Shown here: positions 1-6,134 of the stretch, piece by piece
Layout: every line of letters begins with the position of its first letter
Numbering within the stretch: the first letter of the stretch is position 1
Origin: Prostheceraeus crozeri
Lineage: Eukaryota > Platyhelminthes > Polycladida > Euryleptidae
Direction: 5' to 3'
Assembly (NCBI GenBank): GCA_907163375.1
Contig: CAJQUW010007798.1
Coordinates: 248,001-312,000 of the forward strand
Length of the DNA stretch: 64,000 nt
Notes under the pieces: model-generated
The model's input: the letters and a program-made list of their open reading frames with translations, nothing else
Database searches by the model: none
What the model was told of the DNA's origin: nothing
Position numbers and translations under genes: made by a program

Positions 1-1
1 C

Positions 2-874
2 GCTGGAACAGATGCAGCAGGAATTGCGAAAGATGTAGAAAATATTGCAAAACATTTAAATAAAACAAATAATGATGCATATAAAGAAAGACGTGAATTT
101 AACAAGAAAAGTAAACAGACAGTTAATTGGTCATTGTCTCCATTATTCGGATATTTAGATTATGATAAAATATCATATCAATTAAAATTTAAATTAATAA
201 TTCATCGTACAGCAAATAATGAATTAATCTTTTTTGGTAAGATTGGAAAAAAAGCATATTTAAAAATTGATAGACTTGAATGGTGGATTAAGCATATTAC
301 TCCTAGTTTAGAGGTCGAAACAGCTATTGCAAAAAGATTAAATACTAACAAACCAATTCCAGTAAATTTTCTAAAGAGAACTGCTAGTTCAGTAACTTTT
401 TCCGAACAAAGATTTAACTGGCATTTTACTAGAACTGCGAATACTCCAAGATATTTATTACTAACTTTTCAAAGAAATAATTCTCCAAGTTTTGATAAGA
501 ACAATAATCTCTTCCATATTAATACAATTCGAAGTTTACAAGTTTCATTAAATCAAACCCGTTATCCAATCGATCCATTAAGATTCGATGATACCAATAA
601 TCAATTTATGGAAGGATATGATTCTTATCGAAATCTTTGTATAGAATTTGGAGTTGAACCACAATTAACTCCTGGAGATTGGAGACATTTATATCCTGTT
701 TTCTGTTTCGATTTAAGTGCACAATCTGAAGATATTATCAAGACTGGTTGTGATGTAACAATTAATATTGAAAAGAAAGATTCCACAACTTCATTGATGG
801 CTTATGGTTTATTGCTAGAAGATGTAAAATATTCTATTAAAGTTCTTAATGGGAAGATGGCTAGGATAGGCTAA
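2..874 (+). CDS. Polinton major capsid protein, C-terminal part
   Basis: The frame is already open at base 2, so the protein is cut by the window edge; 290 codons are visible up to the TAA at 872-874. An ATG-like start near 134 would be internal and should not be used. The layout is beta-rich with a C-terminal block around YPVFCFDLSAQSED, which I recognise from the invertebrate Polinton capsid family often named after nematode protein F54H12.2. Known role of that family: double jelly-roll capsid subunit. The stop codon is embedded in the palindromic module GGCTAAAGCC that recurs downstream. No internal stop is present. The assignment rests on motif memory and on gene context with integrase and adenain. 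Confidence 0.7.
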   Translation, partial: AGTDAAGIAKDVENIAKHLNKTNNDAYKERREFNKKSKQTVNWSLSPLFGYLDYDKISYQLKFKLIIHRTANNELIFFGKIGKKAYLKIDRLEWWIKHITPSLEVETAIAKRLNTNKPIPVNFLKRTASSVTFSEQRFNWHFTRTANTPRYLLLTFQRNNSPSFDKNNNLFHINTIRSLQVSLNQTRYPIDPLRFDDTNNQFMEGYDSYRNLCIEFGVEPQLTPGDWRHLYPVFCFDLSAQSEDIIKTGCDVTINIEKKDSTTSLMAYGLLLEDVKYSIKVLNGKMARIG

Positions 875-896
875 AGCCAGAGGAGCTTCGCTCCGA
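868..896. repeat. Mini-hairpin module after capsid gene
   Basis: GGCTAAAGCC (3-bp stem, stop codon in its loop) is followed by GGAGCTTCGCTCC, a perfect 5-bp stem with a 3-base loop. The same architecture recurs at 1498-1613, 2213-2261 and 3111-3125. The role is unknown; a transcript 3' end structure is possible. Confidence 0.6.
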
Positions 897-904
897 TAAA
901 TTAA

Positions 905-1011
905 TTTAATTTTTTTTCATAACTAGAATAGATTAAAAAATTCTTAACTAAAAATTTTTCATAACTAGAATAGATTGAAAATTTTTCGTAACTAAAATTT
1001 TTTTATTAAAA
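905..1011 (+). promoter_or_regulatory. AT-rich leader with direct repeat and start-abutting motif
   Basis: A 21-bp direct repeat (TTTTCATAACTAGAATAGATT) occurs at 914-934 and 956-976, period 42. The leader ends in seven T then ATTAAAA directly against the ATG at 1012. A near-identical T-run/A-run block abuts the starts of the PLA2 frame (1700) and the protease (3609, minus strand), so it is probably the element's own promoter or start-site signal. Confidence 0.5.
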
Positions 1012-1494
1012 ATGTCGCAACCGAAAAGTAATAATAATAAAACTGTTGAATTAAAATTACGTAATATTGTTGAAAAAAATACCCCTAAAACTATTACGAT
1101 TAACAAAAAAAAGTATTACATAAGTAAATCAATGATAGAGAATATTCAATTACAAGAAGAAAAGAATGGCGGGATTCTCCCATTAATTCCCCTAATAATA
1201 GGTGGCATAGCAGCTGCAGGAAGTGTTGCAGGTGGGACAGCTGGTATTGTCCAAGCAGTAAATAAAAATAAATCAGAGAAGGCAGCATTAGAAGAACAAA
1301 AACGACATAATAGAGAGTTAGAGAAAGTTGCTAGGGGCGAAGGAATAGTAGATAATTTTATTAGTAAATTAAAATTAGTTGATGAAGGAAAACGTGTTCT
1401 CAAAAATATTCTCCACAATGTTGATGATTTAATTGAAATTAAAGAAACTAAAGATGGTTCTGGAATATATCTAAGTCCTAGTATGATTCGGTAA
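1012..1494 (+). CDS. Small Polinton protein with Gly/Ala-rich hydrophobic segment
   Basis: This is a 160-residue protein. Residues 1-50 are polar and basic. Residues 53-83 form a Pro-, Gly- and Ala-rich hydrophobic stretch (GGILPLIPLIIGGIAAAGSV then GGTAGIVQAV) that could insert in or disrupt a membrane. Residues 84-110 are charged and probably helical. The C-terminus reads DGSGIYLSPSMIR. Its place directly after the capsid gene, and the hydrophobic Gly-rich segment, resemble minor virion or core proteins of the adenovirus pX/pVI type seen in adintovirus-like Polintons. That is an analogy, not a proven homology. The start is supported by the T-run/ATTAAAA motif at positions -1 to -17. Confidence 0.6.
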   Translation: MSQPKSNNNKTVELKLRNIVEKNTPKTITINKKKYYISKSMIENIQLQEEKNGGILPLIPLIIGGIAAAGSVAGGTAGIVQAVNKNKSEKAALEEQKRHNRELEKVARGEGIVDNFISKLKLVDEGKRVLKNILHNVDDLIEIKETKDGSGIYLSPSMIR

Positions 1495-1497
1495 TAA

Positions 1498-1613
1498 CCT
1501 CAGGACCTTTGGTCCGATCGGCTAAAGCCTCTGAACTAAGCTCTGTCGGCTAAAGCCTCAGGACCTTTGGTCCAATCGGCTAAAGCCTCTGAACTAAGCT
1601 CTGTCGGCTAAAG
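1498..1613. repeat. Two tandem 58-bp units built of mini-hairpins
   Basis: Units 1498-1555 and 1556-1613 differ by one base (G/A after GGTCC). Each consists of a 30-bp and a 28-bp half, both ending in GGCTAAAG; the first half carries GGACCTTTGGTCC, a 5-bp stem with a 3-base loop. The array follows the stop of the small hydrophobic protein and continues as degenerate pieces to about 1655. Confidence 0.85.
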
Positions 1614-1661
1614 CCATAGGGCCATAAGACTAAGCCATTACCTTTGGTCCATAAGGTAAAA

Positions 1662-1699
1662 CATTTATTTTATCTTTTAAATTTTTTTTATCTTTTAAA
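1662..1699 (+). promoter_or_regulatory. Duplicated TTTTATCTTTTAAA leader before PLA2 frame
   Basis: TTTATTTTATCTTTTAAA is followed at once by TTTTTTTTATCTTTTAAA and then the ATG at 1700. The second copy matches the T-run/A-run block that abuts the 1012 and 3609 starts. Confidence 0.5.
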
Positions 1700-2605
1700 A
1701 TGAATTCTACAAATTCTGAAAATTTAATTAAATTAAAAATTTCTAATTTAGATTTATTGAATTATCTCTTAAACAAAAATAAAAACTCAAATTGTCAGCA
1801 TATTGGAGGTGACAAGAACAAAGTTCCATACCACTTCGGTGGTGACATACAAAAAACATTAGAAAACTTTCCTGGATTTATTTGGAGTAAATATTCGAAA
1901 GAAAAACATCTTCCTGGTCATTCATATACCGGCCCAGGAACTCGATTAGATATAAGACTAGATGAGAATAATAATCCGAAACCAGGTGAAGAGCCAATAA
2001 ATAGAGTAGATGCCGCCGCGTATAGTTATGATTTAGCTTATCGAAATCATGATCTAAGTTCTCGATATGCAGCTGATAAGAAGATGATTCAAGAATTAGA
2101 TAGTATTCAAAATCCTACATTTAGAGAAAAAATTGAAAGAATGTTTGTTAAGAAAGCTTTACAAGCTAAAATATTATTCGGCCAGGGTTTAAATGAAACG
2201 ACAGCAAAGCTGTCTGAGAGCAACGCTCGAACTAATAACTCTGAGAGCAACGCTCGAACCTGCGCGTCTGAAATTCATAAAGAATACAGAAAGCCGAAAT
2301 ATCTATTGAAAGTAAAAGTATTTAATAAAGATGATATTTGGAGTGCTGATCTTATTCATATGCCGAATGAAAGGGACTACAAATACGCATTGACCGTTAT
2401 AGATTTATATACACGATACGCTTGGGTAAAGCCTTTAAAAACAAAAGTGGTCTATCAGTTAAATATGCGTTTGAAGAAATCTTTAAAGAAAGTAAGAGAA
2501 AGCCAAAAAAATTGTTTGTTGATAAAGGGTCGGAATTTTATAACCGAAACGTTCAGCCACTATTTGAAACTGTTTATTCAACTGAAAATGCAGGGAAGGC
2601 CGTAG
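1700..2605 (+). CDS. Parvovirus-type PLA2 domain running in frame into integrase N-half
   Basis: Residues about 70-135 form a phospholipase A2 domain of the kind in parvovirus VP1 and some adintovirus/Polinton virion proteins. The calcium loop YTGPGT is at 76-81 and the helix DAAAYSYDLAY at 104-114. In the family the helix carries a His-Asp pair; here position 110 is Tyr before Asp111, and a His-Asp pair sits seven residues later (117-118), so catalysis is doubtful. From about 192 the same frame becomes a Polinton integrase (IHKEYRKPK, then WSAD with first catalytic Asp217, then the TVIDLYTRYAWV strand). The usual N-terminal zinc-binding region of the integrase is absent or shortened; a duplicated linker (SESNART twice) sits at the junction. 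After about residue 246 the frame leaves the integrase and ends at 2605; the rest lies in the -1 frame. Confidence 0.75.
   Translation: MNSTNSENLIKLKISNLDLLNYLLNKNKNSNCQHIGGDKNKVPYHFGGDIQKTLENFPGFIWSKYSKEKHLPGHSYTGPGTRLDIRLDENNNPKPGEEPINRVDAAAYSYDLAYRNHDLSSRYAADKKMIQELDSIQNPTFREKIERMFVKKALQAKILFGQGLNETTAKLSESNARTNNSESNARTCASEIHKEYRKPKYLLKVKVFNKDDIWSADLIHMPNERDYKYALTVIDLYTRYAWVKPLKTKVVYQLNMRLKKSLKKVRESQKNCLLIKGRNFITETFSHYLKLFIQLKMQGRP
2213..2261. repeat. Direct repeat with GAGC-AAC-GCTC hairpins at PLA2-integrase junction
   Basis: TCTGAGAGCAACGCTCGAAC occurs twice (from 2213 and 2242). Each copy holds a 4-bp stem with a 3-base loop, the same design as the intergenic mini-hairpins. It marks where PLA2 and integrase coding are joined, so the linker may be a former intergenic module now being translated. 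Confidence 0.7.
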
Positions 2606-3048
2606 TGATAGAAAGATTCAATCGGACGTTAAAAAATAAATTATTCAAGAAATTTACTGAGCAAAGAAATCAGAAATGGTTGAAGATATTACCAGGAATT
2701 GTAGAAGAGTACAATAATAAAGTTCATTCTGGTATTGAAGAAACTCCAAAGAATGCTTCTGTCGACCCTGATTTGATAAGAAAAAAAATATTCGAGAATA
2801 ATAATTTGAATGAGAGTAATCCGAATTTGCAGAAACTTAAGCCGAAATTTAAGATTGGAGATAGAGTTAGAATATTTAAGTATAAGAATAAATTTGAAAA
2901 AGGCTTCGTCGGATACTGGACTAAAGAAATATTTGAAGTTTCTAAAATAAATCAAAGTTATCTGATTACTTACGAAATCAAAGATTTAGATGATGAAGAT
3001 ATCAGAGGCCGCTTTTATCAAAATGAATTACAACGAACTGATTTTTAA
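2422..3048 (+). pseudogene. Polinton integrase C-half, -1 frame relative to the upstream part
   Basis: The frame continues the DDE integrase core where the upstream frame loses it (break within about 2434-2446). Visible are the second catalytic Asp (LFVDKGSEFYN, residue 34 of this frame) and the Glu (VIERFNRTLK, residue 64). A C-terminal SH3/chromo-like segment follows (KFKIGDRVRIFKY to GRFYQNELQ), characteristic of Polinton integrases. There is no own start motif, so it is not an independent gene. The break lies on TTTAAAA (2434-2440), which is in the right register for -1 ribosomal slippage but also in an A-run where a one-base indel is easy. Called broken for caution. It ends 69 bp before the convergent protease. 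Confidence 0.75.
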
Positions 3049-3117
3049 TTATCATTATTTATTATTGGAACTATCGTTTCGGGAATGAAATTCCCTTATT
3101 AGGCGTAGCCATAGAAC

Positions 3118-3609
3118 CTACGGTTCGTTCAATTCTAACATAATATCAAGAAATGGCACTCCTTCTTGCAATTTAAATAAAACATAAAGACATAATTGAC
3201 CACAATAAGTTGTTCCCGGTTTTTGAATTTGAAATGTATTATAAATTCCATTGCCAAGTATTTCTCTTACTTCATTCGTAGGTGGAAGCCCGTATGAGTC
3301 GAACCAATAGTTCTCAGCCTCCGGGCGGTCAAAATAATAATTATCTCCGTTTTTACTAAAGATACCTGCTGACCAATGTACACCTTTTTCATCTGACGTA
3401 TGAAGATTTGTTATGAGATTTATAGTTATTGATAGAACTTTGTTCCGGGAACTGAAGGTTCCTGTTGTCTTTTTTTTTAGGAATTGTAAATCGTCTCTCA
3501 TTAGAACATGAAAATTCTTTATTCCTAATCGATTAGCGATTTTCTTTAGGTCGAAATTCGTTGTCGTTTGTGTTCCATATAATTTCAAAAACTCATTCAT
3601 GTTGCTCAT
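3118..3609 (-). CDS. Adenovirus-type maturation cysteine protease (adenain-like)
   Basis: This is a 163-residue protein, the usual Polinton PRO size. Catalytic residues in family order are His78 (GVHWSAG), Asp104 (WFDSYG), Gln129 upstream of the nucleophile, and Cys136 (TTYCGQLC). The known role is cleavage of virion proteins during assembly, fitting the capsid gene in the same element. The frame is open and starts at ATG 3609, which abuts the shared T-run motif; a second Met at residue 4 is possible. It converges on the integrase with short palindromes between them (GGGAATGAAATTCCC at 3081-3095 and GAACCTACGGTTC at 3114-3126, the latter overlapping the stop). Confidence 0.85.
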   Translation of the reverse strand: MSNMNEFLKLYGTQTTTNFDLKKIANRLGIKNFHVLMRDDLQFLKKKTTGTFSSRNKVLSITINLITNLHTSDEKGVHWSAGIFSKNGDNYYFDRPEAENYWFDSYGLPPTNEVREILGNGIYNTFQIQKPGTTYCGQLCLYVLFKLQEGVPFLDIMLELNEP

Positions 3610-3632
3610 TTTATAATAAAAAAATTTCTTAA
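3610..3632 (-). promoter_or_regulatory. T-run/ATTATAAA motif abutting protease start
   Basis: Read on the minus strand, AATTTTTTTATTATAAA sits immediately before the ATG. It matches the block before 1012 (seven T, ATTAAAA) and 1700 (eight T, ATCTTTTAAA). Confidence 0.55.
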
Positions 3633-3676
3633 GGGACCCCTAGAAGTCAGAAGGGACCCCTAGAAGTTAGAAGGGA
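3631..3676. repeat. 20-bp tandem repeat (AAGGGACCCCTAGAAGTCAG type)
   Basis: Two full units (3631-3650, 3651-3670) differ by one base, and a third begins at 3671. They lie just upstream of the protease promoter in the terminal non-coding part of the Polinton. Confidence 0.8.
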
Positions 3677-3818
3677 GGGGGTAGTAGAACTACGTTCATA
3701 TGATATTGAAGGATATATTCTTGCGGCTTCTTCCACTTTTGTTTCTTCCATTTTTAAAGAAATATTATTAGTCACATGATATATTTCAAAAACCTGAAAG
3801 ATGGATAAAATTCATGAA

Positions 3819-3985
3819 TTTGAGATTCTCAACTTTTATGATTTTCGGTGTCCTGGAACGGTCATGATTTTAAGGGTGAAAATTGTAATTCTCAAATTTG
3901 AGATTCTTAACTTTTCTGATTTTTTCGGTGTCCTGGAACGGTCATGATTTTGGGAGTAAAAATTGTAATTCTCAAATTTTGAGAT
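3819..3985. repeat. 78-bp tandem duplication in Polinton terminal region
   Basis: The unit begins TTTGAGATTCT and contains GGTGTCCTGGAACGGTCATG. Copies start at 3819 and 3897, with a partial third from about 3978. Iterated sites close to an element end could be protein-binding sites; that is inference. Confidence 0.8.
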
Positions 3986-4122
3986 TTTGAAAAATTTGAA
4001 AAATTGGGTATTTTTAAAAACGCTTAAATTTTCGCCCTTCGGCCTTCGGCCACGTGAAATTTGAAGTCTACCTAAATTTTTGAAATTTTTGAAATTTTGA
4101 TTTTTTTGAAAAAACCCGCAAA

Positions 4123-4178
4123 AGTGTGACATCCGGCGCAAGCGAAGCGAAGCGAAGCGTCGCGCCGGATGTCACACT
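4123..4178. repeat. Polinton right terminus: perfect 17-bp inverted repeat
   Basis: AGTGTGACATCCGGCGC (4123-4139) is exactly inverted at 4162-4178, around a 22-base spacer made of AAGCG pentamers. Coding and element-specific repeats lie left of it and host-like sequence with a host exon lies right, so this is taken as the element boundary. A 6-bp target duplication would begin at 4179 (ATATAC), but its partner is off-window. Confidence 0.65.
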
Positions 4179-4374
4179 ATATACTACTTCCGTACTCGTA
4201 TTACTACACCATGAGTGTCTGTTGTTTGTGAAAACAACAACGAACGTATATATCAATGGTAGAAAAATATGAAGAAAGCCGATACATGTAGACATTTGAA
4301 CTATGTAGCCTACTTTGCAGTTCAGTATTAGATGGGTACTTGTAGCGGAAGACCTTTGACATAGAGCAACTCAC

Positions 4375-4524
4375 CGTACGTAGCAGCAGTACAGTTATAC
4401 TCGTAAGGTTGTAGCGTAGACAATTGAAATGTTTCGGGAACATTGTCACCACAATTGACATAATAACCTGGATCATTGGATATTGAGGAGATAGAAAATG
4501 GCACACCATCAAATATCTTTAATT
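4375..4524 (-). CDS. WSC-domain gene, exon 4 (ectodomain segment)
   Basis: A clean exon of 150 nt. The acceptor reads TTTTTAATTTCAG and the donor G|GTGAGT. Open frame in phase with exon 3: the single base left over by exon 3 plus the first two bases here form one codon. The peptide runs LKIFDGVPFSIS to CGDNVPET and NCTAATYG, with two Cys and an N-glycosylation site. I do not recognise the domain. It ends with one base of the next codon; the next exon must lie left, beyond the Polinton or off-window. Confidence 0.5.
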
Positions 4525-5943
4525 CTGAAATTAAAAATAACTTGCAGCTGTGATCGGCCGTTATATATCAATGCATTGCTAAAATTTTCACTAATTTTTC
4601 CCATATAGTTTTTTGTATTTATATTATTATTTTTTCTTAATACATTCCATATATTTAATGCATTGAAAAGATAAAGGTCCTTTTCTTTGACGTTTTTCCG
4701 CTAACACTATTATATATTGAAATGAGATGTTTGATGTTGAGTGATATGCTAGAATGGATCATAATTGTTTTTGAAGAGATCATTTTATATTTTCATGACG
4801 GCAGCTAGCGTTTAAGTCATCATTTCGTTGTAATACTACTTATAAGCTTCAACTTAAGAGGTGGCCGCAATAGTGTGTATTGCACTCAATGCTATAGAAA
4901 TTATAGTATATAGTATACAGCATAGTATATAGTATAGCCTGCATGTGTACTGTACATATTATTAACATAATAGTAATGAAAGAAGTAAATAAATAACTTT
5001 AAAGGCAATATTCATCGGAAAAAATTGCATGGTGTCAAGGTTGTCTATCCCTATGGTCATCAAAACAGCAAATTAGCGAAAGGGTGCAACTGATAGTAGA
5101 TGCTTCCTGATTTCTGCATCATGATATGGCTCTTATGCGGCATGCTACTCGATGCTTCAGGCGCTGATAAAATTATTTGTTCTTCGTGGCTTCGTCGTTG
5201 GTAGAACCATTCCAAGTCAGTCGATTAGCATTGTTTTTAAAATGATTGGACTTTATAATTAAAGATTCATGACAATGCAACGGTTAGATACATGTATTAA
5301 TTCATCCATGAGTCTATGAATGAACTGAAATGCAAAGCAATGTATTTAGCATACCGGTACTTGAGATAAGGAGCTTGCTTATTAAATTTGATGGATGTTA
5401 GACGATCTCATCTCGAGTTTAAACTGAACTTTTTTTCGACTTAACCCTCTGAAGAGGAAGGCGATTCGTCCTTCTCCATCCTTACCTCCTAAAGTATCAC
5501 ATCGAATCACTTTAAAGTTACTTGACAACATATTTCGTCTGTGAGCTCTTTAATGGTGGTATTTATTCATTCAAAGTTTAGAATCACAAACTTTGGTTAG
5601 ATTTCTGACAGTTTTGAAAATGTACCGAATGTTGTTCAACTTGTGAATGTATTGAGGAGTTACTTGAGAGTACAACAAGAGATTGATAAGAATGTTTTGT
5701 GCAACGGATACAACTCAAATGTAGGCATGTGGAAAAGTTTCTTGTAAGATAAACTATTCCACTATATCTGTGGAAAGCAACTGATTGTGAAGCAGTATTT
5801 ACATAACATATAAATTCGAATATTAAAATTCCACCTTTAATCCGATATATATGGTAAAACAGATAATCAAGACGTGATTGAAGGAACCTATATTTACAAA
5901 ATGCTGTGTTCGTATGGAAACTGAACGGAAAGGTGATACATGC
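4525..5943 (-). other. Intron 3 of WSC-domain gene; no other gene seen
   Basis: The intron would be bounded by a GC donor (CAG|GCATGT) and a strong AG acceptor. The contents are AT-rich without recognisable coding, repeats or RNA genes. Confidence 0.4.
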
Positions 5944-6131
5944 CTGAAGAGGAAATGGTGAGGTTGATCGCATAATCGGTTATCAGAAGATCATCATACA
6001 TTGACCAATTTGTACTGCCAGCTCCACATTTGTGCGATGAAGAAAATGAGCACGTAGTCGTACAAGACCCTGTAGTTCCAGTTGTTCCATATGGACAGAA
6101 GCACCACCGATAAATTGCAAATGCAATATAC
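5944..6131 (-). CDS. WSC-domain gene, exon 3 (second half of WSC domain)
   Basis: 188 nt; the acceptor is TATTTGATTTCAG. The frame takes the two bases left by exon 2. The peptide has the WSC cysteine pattern: YIAFAIYRWCFC (CxC), GSCTTTC (CxxxC), KCGAGSTNWSMY (CG near the domain end), then a linker with an NLT glycosylation site. Known WSC domains are 8-Cys extracellular carbohydrate-binding modules. The phase-compatible 3' boundary is CAG|GCATGT, a GC-AG intron; no GT donor gives the phase that exon 4 needs. Alternatively the frame runs on to a stop at 5894-5896, making this a last exon. Confidence 0.6.
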
Positions 6132-6134
6132 CTG

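Larger units (their letters stand above)
1..4178. mobile_element. Polinton/Maverick-type virus-like transposon, right part
   Basis: Five linked reading frames match the usual Polinton set: capsid C-terminus, a small hydrophobic-segment protein, PLA2, retrovirus-like integrase and, in the opposite orientation, an adenovirus-type protease. Coding stops at 3609 and about 500 bp of repeat-rich non-coding DNA leads to a perfect inverted repeat ending at 4178. Its outer end reads AGTGTGAC inward, and Polinton termini begin with AG. Family B polymerase, packaging ATPase and the left terminus are not in the window. The host gene exon at 4524-4375 lies just outside. Copy status: capsid, small protein and protease frames are open; the integrase frame is broken once. 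Confidence 0.85.

Noticed and set aside
1100..1418. Minus-strand frames opposite the small Polinton gene
   Set aside because: They are shadows of the hydrophobic coding segment, without a start motif.
3819..3985. CRISPR-like array
   Set aside because: Only two and a bit direct tandem units without unique spacers, in a eukaryotic transposon.
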